This document shows positions 42,075-50,570 of a stretch of 64,000 nucleotides of DNA, one piece after another. The notes below the pieces were generated by a model. It was not told the DNA's origin. It worked only from the letters and a program-made list of their open reading frames with translations, and searched no databases. The number at the start of each line of letters is the position of its first letter. The first letter of the stretch is position 1. This DNA comes from Chitinophaga horti (GTDB taxonomy: Bacteria; Bacteroidota; Bacteroidia; Chitinophagales; Chitinophagaceae), in assembly GCF_022867795.2 (NCBI RefSeq), contig NZ_CP107006.1:3596001-3660000 (forward strand), written 5' to 3'. A program made the position numbers and the translations under genes.

Positions 42075-43241
42075 TCACGCATCCGCTTTCACCTGCGCCG
42101 TCATACGCTTTGCCACCGGCACTTTATTATTTACTGGTTTCTTCTTCTTTTTCCTGCCCCACCATACCATAAAACCCGTAACAGGCAACGACGCGGAGAT
42201 GAGCGCCGCGAAGAACATCGCGATACGTCCAGGTAATCCCGCAATGCCACCTACATGGATGTCATAGTTCATGCGTACCACTTTTTCCGCGAGGGAGGCA
42301 TCGGCATATTTACCCAGGTACGATGCAGGTATCTCTTTTCCGGTATACTGATCAAAATAGCGATGATCGGCGTCGTGAAACCATTGCCTGTTAGGATAAG
42401 CACGGGCATGTATGGCGGCAGAGTCGTTGGCAGGCAGGGATAGTGTGTGAGCTGCTGCATCGGGATACATCTTCATAAACTCCGTAAAAACGCGGTTGAT
42501 GGCGGTACTGTCTTTTATGGGCGTATTCCTGTCAGACTTAACCACAATGGCTGCAGGCCTGGTTTTCCCGCCGCTGAAGACCCAAAACTCAGCCTGCGCC
42601 ACCCATTGGAAACTCCAAACCAGCCCCGTTAAGGCGGCGAACAATACGATCCAGCTGGCATAGAAACCTAACACATTGTGCAGGTCATAATTAAGGCGTT
42701 TGGGAGATGCGTCCCATTTAATACGGTAACTTGTCTTTCTGCGCGCCTTGTTGCGGGGCCACCACAACACGATGCCGGTTACCAGCATCACCAGGAAAAT
42801 GAGCGTGCCGTAGCTGACTACGACATGGCCAAGGTCTTTGGGCAGCCAGAGATACATATGCCCCTCGATGATAAAGCTGAAGAACTCGTCTTTCCGGTCC
42901 AGCACCTTTTGCACTTTGCCGGTGTAAGGATTCACATATACATTAAAATAGTAGTAGGGTTCTTTTTGATAGAACTGAACCACGGGCGCCTTGCCTGCCT
43001 CTTCATACAGGATCCGGAACGCTTTTTTACCGTTCATGGCCTGCTCCGCGGCGGCGCGTATATCCGTCACCGGTTTGTAGGGTTTATTTTCTACCGTAAC
43101 GAAACGATAGGGCTGCGTGAATTCAGAGATTTCGGGCTGCCAGGCATAAATGGCACCGGTAATAGATATGATAAATACGACGATTCCCGAAACGAGGCCC
43201 AGCCACAGGTGCAGCCAGCCGAAGATCTTTTTCATGTTCAT
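42075..43241 (-). CDS. PepSY-associated transmembrane protein
   Basis: A 388-aa inner-membrane protein with four or more membrane helices (first: GWLHLWLGLVSGIVVFIISITGAIYAW; later VVSYGTLIFLVMLVTGIVLWWP, NVLGFYASWIVLFAALTGLVWSF and a C-terminal helix) and periplasmic PepSY-like regions between them. This family is regularly found beside TonB siderophore receptors and may reduce or release iron from siderophores. It lies 71 bp downstream of such a receptor, with a perfect hairpin between the two. Confidence 0.9.
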   Translation of the reverse strand: MNMKKIFGWLHLWLGLVSGIVVFIISITGAIYAWQPEISEFTQPYRFVTVENKPYKPVTDIRAAAEQAMNGKKAFRILYEEAGKAPVVQFYQKEPYYYFNVYVNPYTGKVQKVLDRKDEFFSFIIEGHMYLWLPKDLGHVVVSYGTLIFLVMLVTGIVLWWPRNKARRKTSYRIKWDASPKRLNYDLHNVLGFYASWIVLFAALTGLVWSFQWVAQAEFWVFSGGKTRPAAIVVKSDRNTPIKDSTAINRVFTEFMKMYPDAAAHTLSLPANDSAAIHARAYPNRQWFHDADHRYFDQYTGKEIPASYLGKYADASLAEKVVRMNYDIHVGGIAGLPGRIAMFFAALISASLPVTGFMVWWGRKKKKKPVNNKVPVAKRMTAQVKADA

Positions 43242-43258
43242 ACGCGATATGTCAGTAA

Positions 43259-43297
43259 CGTAAAATGAAGATACCTGCCTGGTATCTTCATTTTACG
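43259..43297 (-). terminator. Perfect 17-bp hairpin between TonB receptor and PepSY genes
   Basis: CGTAAAATGAAGATACC (43259-43275) pairs without mismatch with 43281-43297 around five bases. No T-run follows on the minus strand. It may be a partial terminator or an mRNA-stabilising loop within the two-gene operon. Confidence 0.6.
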
Positions 43298-43312
43298 CCG
43301 GTTGGCCAATGT

Positions 43313-45649
43313 TTAGAATTTGATGGTGAGGTTCACCGCCCAGTTACGCGGCGGCTGCGGCTCGCCCCAGGGGCCCCAGTACATTACGTCGGTAATGTTG
43401 TCCAGCTTCACTCCTACACGGTAACCCGGACGGTCGTAAAAGATCGTACCGTTCAACACCGTATAGGCGGGGAAGTAAGTGAGGTTGTTATTGTCGAATA
43501 CGATGTCACCATTGTACACGCCACCGGCGCCGATACCCAGGCCGGATACTTTTCCGCTGCTGATGCGGTAGCTGATCCAGGTGTTGGCCATGTGTTTTGC
43601 GCCGGATGCCGGGGGACGTTTGCCTACAAAGTCTTTCGCCTTGGTGATCTCGATTTCGTTGAAGCCGTAACCAGCCAGGATGTTCAGGCCGGGAATGGGA
43701 TTGGCAATCACCTCTGCTTCAAAGCCCTTGCTCTTCCAGGTGCCATCCTGGTAATAGATGGTGAGGTCGGCAGCATCCTGGCGGATTTTATCTTTTACGG
43801 CGATGTCGTAAGCGCTCAGCGTTACGCTTAATTTACTTTTGAGTAGATCGGCCTTAATACCGCCTTCCCACTGGTTCGCCTGCTCCGGCTTAAACACATT
43901 GCCGTTACGGTCTACCTGTGCGGAATAACTAAAGCCGTTCTGGTAGTTGGCGAATACAGACAGCTGATCTTTCACCACCTGGTACACCGCACCAAATTTG
44001 GGTGAGAAGGACGACTTGCTGTAGCTGCCAGTAGTCGCGCCGGTCACCAGGGAAGTAGATCCTTTCGCATCTACTTTATCCCAACGCACGCTTGCCATCA
44101 CGAGCAGCTGCCCGGTAAGGTTCACCACATCGGACACATAGATGCCGTAACGGTCTGTATGGTTTTTGAAATAGTTCGTCGGCTTCATACCTGCCAGGCG
44201 CCTGTCCACATCTTCTCTTAACAAGATAGGTGTTGATGCGGTGGTCGATACCGTATCATGGATATAGGCAAGGGTATAAGTAGGCTGCGTAATATCCGCC
44301 AGGTAATCGGCGCCCACCAGTACGCGGTGTTTGATTGCGCCCGTGTGAAACTCTCCGTTCAGGTTCTGCTGAATCTGGATGGTGTTGTAGTTATGGCTAT
44401 ACTTCTGTACACGCCTTGACAGCGTTTCGCCGGTGCCTAACAATGTGCCCATGAATTGATACTGTTCACGCGCATTTACACCGCCGGTAGAAAATATGGT
44501 GGTCGTATTCCATTTGCTGTTGATCTTATAGTTCATGTTAGCAAACAGGTTGTAGCCGGGGAATACAGACACCAGGTCGTTGGAGTAGAACGTTCGTTTG
44601 TAATACTTCGCCATAGCGGCTTTATAATCGGCCGGGGCGCCTAACGGGTTCAGGTAGGCGATAGACTGTGTGCCGGCGTTGCGGAACATCTCCACGTCTA
44701 TGAGAAACGAGAGGCGGTCGCTCGCTTTATAAGCGAAAGAGGTAGCCAGGAAGTAATTACGCCTGAAACCTGCTTCCTGGAAGCTTTCCTGCCCCCAGCG
44801 ACCAAAGTTCACCCGCAGCAGCGCGGTTTTGTCTTCGTTCAATGGTGCGTTGATGTCCGCAGTGATGCGGTTCAGTCCCCAGCTGCCCGCCGTAAAGTTC
44901 AGGTCTGTCCGGAAGGTTTCGAAAGGTTTTTTGGTCACCCTGTTCACCAGGCCGCCGTAAGAAACTGCGCCGCTACCGAACAAAGTACCGGAAGGGCCCT
45001 TCATCACTTCGATGCGCTCCAGGTTAGCCATGTCGACGGTGATCAGCTGGTTGGCCACCATGCCGTTACGGATGTAGTTGGCAGTACGGAAGCCACGGAT
45101 GATCGTTGACGTACGGCCGTTGCTCACCGTTTCGGTAGAGTTAACACCCGCCACGTTTTTGATCGCGTCTTTATATTCGAGGATGCCCTGTTCTTTAATG
45201 AGTTCGGAGGTTACGATATTGTATACCTGCGGGTTTTCCAGGTTTTTCAGTGGCATACGGGCCACATAGTCACTCTCTTTTTTAGCGAATTTATTTTTAC
45301 CGCTGGCGATGATCACTTCCTGGAGGGTTTGCTGTGACGCTTTCAGCTGAAAGTTTTGCTCCGCGGTTTGGCCTGCGGTGATGGTCACGGTGAAGCTGAT
45401 CATATCATGACCTGCTACGAACGCTTCTGCCAGGTAGGTGCCGGGTGCTACGTTGCGAATAATATAGGCGCCGTTTTCGTTGGTAACCGTTTGCTTACGG
45501 GCGTCTTTCAGGCGAACGCCTACGCCTGGCACTTCCGTGCCGTCTTCCGCCGTTACGCGGCCTTTGAGGGTGCCCTGGCTGGTTGTTTGTGCGGTTGTTG
45601 TGCCGATCATTATGAGCATGAACAGGCATAAGATAAAAATTACTCTCAT
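43313..45649 (-). CDS. TonB-dependent siderophore receptor
   Basis: A 778-aa outer-membrane receptor. Signal peptide about 1-20 (ending GTTTA before QTTS); CarboxypepD_reg-like domain about 25-105 (GRVTAEDGTEVPGVGVRLKDA); plug domain about 120-240 (LEFKD-like VGVNSTE, NGRTSTIIRGFRTANYIRNGM, ERIEVMKGPSGTLFGSGAVSYGGLVNRVTKKP); then a 22-strand barrel ending in VNLTIKF. The plug motifs are those of ferric-siderophore receptors (FhuA/FecA type) rather than SusC. The PepSY gene follows. Confidence 0.94.
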   Translation of the reverse strand: MRVIFILCLFMLIMIGTTTAQTTSQGTLKGRVTAEDGTEVPGVGVRLKDARKQTVTNENGAYIIRNVAPGTYLAEAFVAGHDMISFTVTITAGQTAEQNFQLKASQQTLQEVIIASGKNKFAKKESDYVARMPLKNLENPQVYNIVTSELIKEQGILEYKDAIKNVAGVNSTETVSNGRTSTIIRGFRTANYIRNGMVANQLITVDMANLERIEVMKGPSGTLFGSGAVSYGGLVNRVTKKPFETFRTDLNFTAGSWGLNRITADINAPLNEDKTALLRVNFGRWGQESFQEAGFRRNYFLATSFAYKASDRLSFLIDVEMFRNAGTQSIAYLNPLGAPADYKAAMAKYYKRTFYSNDLVSVFPGYNLFANMNYKINSKWNTTTIFSTGGVNAREQYQFMGTLLGTGETLSRRVQKYSHNYNTIQIQQNLNGEFHTGAIKHRVLVGADYLADITQPTYTLAYIHDTVSTTASTPILLREDVDRRLAGMKPTNYFKNHTDRYGIYVSDVVNLTGQLLVMASVRWDKVDAKGSTSLVTGATTGSYSKSSFSPKFGAVYQVVKDQLSVFANYQNGFSYSAQVDRNGNVFKPEQANQWEGGIKADLLKSKLSVTLSAYDIAVKDKIRQDAADLTIYYQDGTWKSKGFEAEVIANPIPGLNILAGYGFNEIEITKAKDFVGKRPPASGAKHMANTWISYRISSGKVSGLGIGAGGVYNGDIVFDNNNLTYFPAYTVLNGTIFYDRPGYRVGVKLDNITDVMYWGPWGEPQPPRNWAVNLTIKF

Positions 45650-45697
45650 GGAAAGATGTTAAGGTTAGGCTTTTGGCGGAAATCAATAATCGAGGCG

Positions 45698-45705
45698 CAA
45701 AGGTA
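45698..45705 (-). promoter_or_regulatory. -7 element for the TonB receptor gene
   Basis: The minus strand reads TACCTTTG, matching TAnnTTTG, about 49 bp before the start codon. No clear -33 box or Fur-type site was seen. Apart from this and the 11-bp repeats, 45650-45992 shows no feature. Confidence 0.5.
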
Positions 45706-45863
45706 TCAGGCGAACGGAGGGGTAGTAGATCAAATGCGGAATTTGATTTGCGCTAAAGGGAAAAAACTTAAGTTATAAAAAACAAAAGAAGGGCGACCCA
45801 TGTCCGCCATATCGCTAAAATAGTATCACATTACAGACAAATCTGCATTCGCAAAAACGGCCA

Positions 45864-45939
45864 GATAACTTTCCGATAACTTGACATAACTCTCGCACAA
45901 CTTTCACATAACTCTCACATAACTCTCACATAACTTAAA
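45864..45939. repeat. About seven tandem 11-bp repeats (CATAACTCTCA)
   Basis: Units begin at 45864, 45875, 45885, 45896, 45907, 45918 and 45929; those at 45885, 45907 and 45918 are nearly identical, the outer ones degenerate. One unit is 10 bp, the rest 11. They lie 54 bp before the plus-strand coordinate of the phosphatase stop and 215-290 bp upstream of the TonB receptor start. Confidence 0.85.
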
Positions 45940-45992
45940 CGCCACCCCGACGACTTTTTTTTATGATATAGAATTACCAAACTTACCGGTAT

Positions 45993-46664
45993 CTACTCCC
46001 CCATTTCCAGCAACGGTCTGAAACTCAATTCCGGCAACACCACCTTCGCCACTTCCTTCAATCGGCCCGTTTTATCATTGAACGCCACGCCCGTCGAAGC
46101 ATGTGTGATCATACACATGTCATTTGGCCCGTCGCCTACGGCCACGACCTGTGCGGCAGCGAAGCCGTGAACGCCCATCATGTAGCGCATCATATTGGTT
46201 TTACAGTATACGTGCTGGCAGGAACTATCGGCCTGGTGCAGGAAGGCGGGCGGGATGACTACTTCGCCGGTGGCCATATCTTCCAGGAAGATGAGTTCAT
46301 TGGCACAGGCGAAATCCATGCCCAGGCGTTGGCGCAGGTAGCCGGCCACACAATCGTAGCTGTCGCTGATAATACCCAGGGTGTAGCCACGGCCCTTCAG
46401 CTCCTTTACCACGGCTTCGGCATCTTCCACTAAAGGCATGGAGGTGGCTACATCCATTATATCACGCCGGTCGACGCCTTTCAGCAGGGTGGCGATCTTA
46501 CGGGTGCGGGGAATATCGTCCAGGCCTTCGGCGACGATCGACACGAGCTGGTCGTGGAAGCCAAACTCCCGGGCGGCGGTGTAGATAAAACTGTGCTGCA
46601 GCAGGGTGTTATCCATGTCAAAGATCATCATCTTCCTGAGCCCTGTTTCGTTTCCTGTATGCAT
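45993..46664 (-). CDS. HAD-IB phosphatase (SerB-like)
   Basis: A 223-aa haloacid-dehalogenase phosphatase. Motif I is FDMDNTLL (nucleophile and acid aspartates near residues 16 and 18), motif II IISDSYD, and motif IV GDGPNDMCM. It resembles phosphoserine phosphatase and related small-molecule phosphatases, but the substrate is not fixed; the CANELIFLEDMATGEV segment fits the SerB group. The ATG at 46664 is preferred to a longer frame to 46742, which would extend into the argS promoter region. Confidence 0.85.
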   Translation of the reverse strand: MHTGNETGLRKMMIFDMDNTLLQHSFIYTAAREFGFHDQLVSIVAEGLDDIPRTRKIATLLKGVDRRDIMDVATSMPLVEDAEAVVKELKGRGYTLGIISDSYDCVAGYLRQRLGMDFACANELIFLEDMATGEVVIPPAFLHQADSSCQHVYCKTNMMRYMMGVHGFAAAQVVAVGDGPNDMCMITHASTGVAFNDKTGRLKEVAKVVLPELSFRPLLEMGE

Positions 46665-46723
46665 GTATAAATGGTCTTTAAAATGGATATAAGCCCGTGC
46701 CTCACAATGTCCGGATTTCCGAT

Positions 46724-46731
46724 TACCTTTG
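46724..46731 (+). promoter_or_regulatory. -7 element for argS
   Basis: TACCTTTG matches TAnnTTTG 33 bp before the argS start. No TTG at the expected -33 distance. Confidence 0.5.
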
Positions 46732-46763
46732 CCGTCTGACAATTTTTAACAATTATCTACAGC

Positions 46764-48689
46764 ATGAGTGTTGTATCTGCCATCAAAAATGCTGCCGCGG
46801 CAGCCGTACAGGAAATATACCAGCAGCCGTTTACGGCGCAGGACATAGCCGTGAATATTACCAAACCCGAGTTTGAAGGGGAATATACTGTTGTGACCTT
46901 CGGTTTTACTAAGATGAGCCGGCAAAGCCCTGAAGCTACCGGGCAGGCCATCGGCGAAGCGCTGGTGAAAGCCAACCCGGAGCTGATCGCGAAGTATAAC
47001 GTGGTAAAGGGGTTCCTGAACCTCACTATCCACGATAACTACTGGACTAACTTCTTACAGGCATCATATAACAATAAGTTAACGGCGCAGAAACCGGCTA
47101 ACGGTAAGAAAGTGATGGTAGAGTACTCCTCTCCCAACACCAACAAACCGTTACACCTTGGGCACCTGCGTAATAACTTCCTTGGCTACTCGGTAGCAGA
47201 AATCCTCAAAGCCAATGGCTATGAAGTGATCAAGGCGAACCTGGTAAACGACCGTGGTATCCACATCTGTAAATCGATGCTGGCCTGGCAGCTGTTCGCC
47301 CATGGCGACACGCCGGAAAGCACGGGTATTAAAGGAGATCACCTGGTAGGTGATTACTATGTAAAGTTCGAGTCCATTCTCAAAGAACAGGCAGAACCGA
47401 TCATCTCCCGCGTACTGGAAGGTAAGTTCTCCGACTTCGACGGCGAAGACCTGGAAAAGGTGCGGAAGCTGCATGCGGCTTTCGTAAAACCGGAAAACCA
47501 GGGCAACGACGAGAAGCTGGGCAAGATCGCCGACGAGGTGAAAGAACTCGCGCGTAACAAGACCGAGATCATGGTACAGGCCAAGATCATGCTGCAACAG
47601 TGGGAAGCCGGTAACCCGGACGTTCGCGCGCTGTGGAGCAATATGAACCAGTGGGTGTACAAAGGTTTTGACGAAACGTATAAAAGACTGGGTATCGACT
47701 TCGATAAGATGTACTACGAAAGCGAAACCTACCTGTTAGGTAAAGCAGTAGTAGAAGAAGGCCTGGAAAAAGGGGTGCTGTTCCGCAAAGAAGACAACTC
47801 CGTATGGATCGACCTGACGGCCGACGGCCTGGACCAGAAGCTGCTGCTGCGTGGCGACGGCACTTCGGTGTACATGACCCAGGACCTGGGCACGGCGCGC
47901 CTCAAGTACGACGACTATAAAATGGACCAGAGCATGTACGTGGTGGCCGATGAACAGGCGTATCACTTTAAAGTGCTGAAACTGATCCTGGAAAAGATGC
48001 AGGAGCCTTGTGCTTCCGGCATTCACCACCTCTCCTACGGTATGGTGGAACTGCCACATGGCCGTATGAAAAGCCGCGAAGGCACCGTGGTGGATGCAGA
48101 TGATATGATCGATGAAATGCTGGCTACTGCGAAACAACAAACGCAGGAACTGGGCAAGGTGAAAGACTTTACAGAAGATGAACTGACCCAACTTTATGAA
48201 ACCATCGGTTTGGGTGCGATCAAATTCTTCCTGCTGAAAGTGGATCCGCGCAAGCGAATGATCTTTAACCCGGAGGAGTCGATCGACCTGCATGGTTTTA
48301 CTGCTCCTTTCATCCAGTATGCGTACGCCCGTATCCGTTCTATCCTGCGCGAGTTTGGTACCACGGGGATGTCGGACAACTATGCATACATGGCGGAACT
48401 GTTGCCGTTGGAGAAAGACCTGATCGTACTGAACGAGCAGTTCGGCAACGTGATCGAAGATGCGGCAAAAGAAACCAGTCCGGCTGTAATTGCGAACTAC
48501 GCGTTCCAGCTGGCACAGAGCTTTAACTCCTTCTATGCAAAGAAAGAGAACGGCCGTTATGTGTACTCCATCATCGACGCGGAGAATGAAGAAAAGAAAC
48601 ACCTGCGTTTGCAGATCGCATCGCTGACCGCCAACACCATTGCGCAGAGCCTGAAGCTGCTCGGCATTAGTGTACCGGAAAGGATGTAA
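46764..48689 (+). CDS. argS: Arginyl-tRNA synthetase
   Basis: Class I synthetase charging tRNA-Arg, 641 aa. The N-terminal tRNA-binding Add1 domain (about 1-110) precedes the HIGH motif (HLGHLRN near residue 130). The KMSKS counterpart appears as MKSREGTVVDADD near residue 440, the degenerate form typical of ArgRS. The C-terminal DALR anticodon-binding domain ends in ERM, as in most family members. Monocistronic with a strong terminator. Confidence 0.97.
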   Translation: MSVVSAIKNAAAAAVQEIYQQPFTAQDIAVNITKPEFEGEYTVVTFGFTKMSRQSPEATGQAIGEALVKANPELIAKYNVVKGFLNLTIHDNYWTNFLQASYNNKLTAQKPANGKKVMVEYSSPNTNKPLHLGHLRNNFLGYSVAEILKANGYEVIKANLVNDRGIHICKSMLAWQLFAHGDTPESTGIKGDHLVGDYYVKFESILKEQAEPIISRVLEGKFSDFDGEDLEKVRKLHAAFVKPENQGNDEKLGKIADEVKELARNKTEIMVQAKIMLQQWEAGNPDVRALWSNMNQWVYKGFDETYKRLGIDFDKMYYESETYLLGKAVVEEGLEKGVLFRKEDNSVWIDLTADGLDQKLLLRGDGTSVYMTQDLGTARLKYDDYKMDQSMYVVADEQAYHFKVLKLILEKMQEPCASGIHHLSYGMVELPHGRMKSREGTVVDADDMIDEMLATAKQQTQELGKVKDFTEDELTQLYETIGLGAIKFFLLKVDPRKRMIFNPEESIDLHGFTAPFIQYAYARIRSILREFGTTGMSDNYAYMAELLPLEKDLIVLNEQFGNVIEDAAKETSPAVIANYAFQLAQSFNSFYAKKENGRYVYSIIDAENEEKKHLRLQIASLTANTIAQSLKLLGISVPERM

Positions 48690-48710
48690 GAATATTGACT
48701 ATAAAACAGC

Positions 48711-48739
48711 AAGGGCCGCGACGATCGCGGCCCTTTTTT
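48711..48739 (+). terminator. Rho-independent terminator of argS
   Basis: AAGGGCCGCGA pairs perfectly with TCGCGGCCCTT around CGA, followed by a T-run. Confidence 0.94.
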
Positions 48740-48759
48740 GTTGCTCCTTCTGCAAAAGA

Positions 48760-48789
48760 AAAGGGATGTTCTGTTACGAACATCCCTTT
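48760..48789 (-). terminator. Terminator-like hairpin of the TPR gene
   Basis: AAAGGGATGTTC (48760-48771) pairs perfectly with GAACATCCCTTT (48778-48789); on the minus strand a T-rich tract follows (TTTTCTTTTG). Confidence 0.75.
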
Positions 48790-48887
48790 CAAAAAAATAC
48801 CACCGGAAACACAAGAACAGTTTGTCGGAACGCTTGCCATGTTCCGGGCCGACCTGTGTTTTTAAGCCCCGTGGCGTAATCGATATC

Positions 48888-49901
48888 TTATTTCACGTCG
48901 CCTAACGCCAGCGCCTGATCGCAGATTTGCTGACCTTTGGCCAGCTGGCCAGCACCGATGTACGATTTGCCGAGCATAAACATGGCAAAGGCGTTCATGG
49001 GTTGCATCACCAGGATGCCGTTCCATTGCGTGAGCGCGTTCGTGTAATCTTGTTTTTTATAGTACGCATTCGCGAGCGAAAGCATCGTGCGAATATCTTT
49101 CGGACGCAGGGTAAGCGCAGATTTCAGGTGGCGAATGCCTTCTTCTGTTTCTGATTGCCGCAAACAGGCGTTGCCAAGATTGTAATAGTAGTCCGCATCT
49201 GCGGGGCGACCTAAAGCGTTGGCTTTTTCGAAGGCGCCGGCGGCATGTTTAAATTGTGCCATGTTGTAATGAATCATTCCAAGTTCATAAAATAAGTTGG
49301 CCTGGGTGCTGTCTATCCGGAGGGAAGCGTGGTAGTATCCGATACTTTCTTCGTAGCGCTCTTGAAGTGCCAGCACTTGCGCTAATTTGTAGGGAACCGC
49401 CGGGTTTGCCGGCTCTTCATCTAACGCTTTGGTAAGATGGCGTATTGCGTTGTCGGCATGGTCGAGGTGATAATAACATAGGCCAATCATCCTTTCCATC
49501 CTTCCCGCGCCAGCTTCCTGTGCCTGTTGTGCATAGGTGAGTGCGTCTTCGAAGGCTTGCTGCTCGTAATAAAGTTCCGCTACGTTTTGCAGCGCCACTT
49601 TATGGAACGGTTCCTTTCTTAAAAGTACGAGAAACTGCTGCTTCGCAGATTCAGTCTGTTGCTGCAGGCGGTACACCAGCGCCAGTTCCAGATGTGCGCC
49701 CGTAAGCCCCTCATCTTCCCTGATCGCCGCGGTAAAACACGCCGATGCGGCATTCAGCTGGCCTGATTGTTTCAGTGCCAGACCTTCTTTATACAATTTC
49801 TTTGCCTTGTGATCATTCTCGGGTGAGGATGCTATTGCAGGGTTGCCGGCAGAAAAAAGCAGCAACTGCAGCCATAGGATACAGGTTCGGGATACGGTCA
49901 T
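48888..49901 (-). CDS. Exported TPR protein
   Basis: A signal peptide (MTVSRTCILWLQLLLFSAGNPAIA) is followed by about eight tetratricopeptide repeats (AKKLYKEGLALKQSGQLNAA, VAELYYEQQAFEDALTYAQQA, YYNLGNACLRQSETEEGI, ALTQWNGILVMQP). Likely a periplasmic scaffold with unknown partner; unrelated in layout to the larger TPR protein at 18.7 kb. The ATG at 49901 (337 aa) is chosen over a GTG at 49931 because a TAnnTTTG box at 49931-49938 places the transcription start after that GTG. Confidence 0.82.
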   Translation of the reverse strand: MTVSRTCILWLQLLLFSAGNPAIASSPENDHKAKKLYKEGLALKQSGQLNAASACFTAAIREDEGLTGAHLELALVYRLQQQTESAKQQFLVLLRKEPFHKVALQNVAELYYEQQAFEDALTYAQQAQEAGAGRMERMIGLCYYHLDHADNAIRHLTKALDEEPANPAVPYKLAQVLALQERYEESIGYYHASLRIDSTQANLFYELGMIHYNMAQFKHAAGAFEKANALGRPADADYYYNLGNACLRQSETEEGIRHLKSALTLRPKDIRTMLSLANAYYKKQDYTNALTQWNGILVMQPMNAFAMFMLGKSYIGAGQLAKGQQICDQALALGDVK

Positions 49902-49930
49902 AAAGCCAGGGAGGTTTAAGCCCTGTTTCA

Positions 49931-49938
49931 CAAATATA
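49931..49938 (-). promoter_or_regulatory. -7 element for the TPR gene
   Basis: The minus strand reads TATATTTG, a perfect TAnnTTTG match, about 30 bp before the ATG at 49901. It decides the start codon of that gene. Confidence 0.6.
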
Positions 49939-50008
49939 AATATAACATAATTTATAAACTAGTCTTTATGCATAACGTTTGTGTTATTTCTGTGTTATGC
50001 ACTTTCGG

Positions 50009-50493
50009 TTATTTCATACTGCCCGCTGTAAAAGAGAAAGGCAGTATATCCTGCACAGTATTCAATAACCATACCGGACCAGTTTGTCCGCCCAGCAATA
50101 TACGGATCGGCTTTTGCTGCCGCTGCTCGTACTCCAGCAATGTTTGCCGGCAAATGCCACAGGGTGAAATAGGCACCGCACCTCCCCCTGTTCGTTTTGA
50201 TAACTGACAGCAATAGCTTCGATACCTACGCCGGGATACACGGCGGATGCGGCGGATAGGGCCGTACGTTCTGCACAGATGCCCACCGGGTAAGACGCGT
50301 TCTCCTGGTTGGTCCCCGTAATCGTTTCACCATTATCGAGTTTCACCACGGCGGCCACGCGAAAGTTGGAGTAAGGAGCATAAGCATGTTGCACACCTTG
50401 GCGCGCCTGCACGATCAGCGCAGCATCTTCGGGGGCAAGGAATTGCAGGTCGTCGGCCTGCAGGTATTCAAATGATTGCGTGACTTTTTTCAT
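50009..50493 (-). pseudogene. cdd: Cytidine deaminase, split by a frameshift
   Basis: The first part (MKKVTQSFEYLQ to AVSYQNEQG) carries NASYPVGICAERTAL with the zinc-binding Cys and catalytic Glu. The second zinc motif PISPCGICRQTLLEYE is only found in another frame, running to a stop at 50009 (...SFTAGSMK). The switch falls at a run of five C on the plus strand (50184-50188); one more base would restore a full protein of about 160 aa. As read, the product is a 143-aa chimera lacking PCxxC and should be inactive. It is either a true mutation or a sequencing error in a homopolymer. Confidence 0.85.
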
Positions 50494-50520
50494 CCTTTAC
50501 AATTTAAGGAATAAAAAGCA

Positions 50521-50548
50521 AAGGGATGAAAGTTGCCCTTCATCCCTT
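50521..50548 (-). terminator. Terminator between lepB and cdd
   Basis: AAGGGATGAA (50521-50530) pairs with TTCATCCCTT (50539-50548); on the minus strand the T-rich TTGCTTTTTATT follows. Confidence 0.7.
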
Positions 50549-50570
50549 CGACTGTAATATTGTAAACTGG

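Noticed and set aside
41987-42172. 61-codon plus-strand frame after the OmpA gene
   Set aside because: Proline-rich, overlaps the 3' end of the PepSY gene and has no start context.
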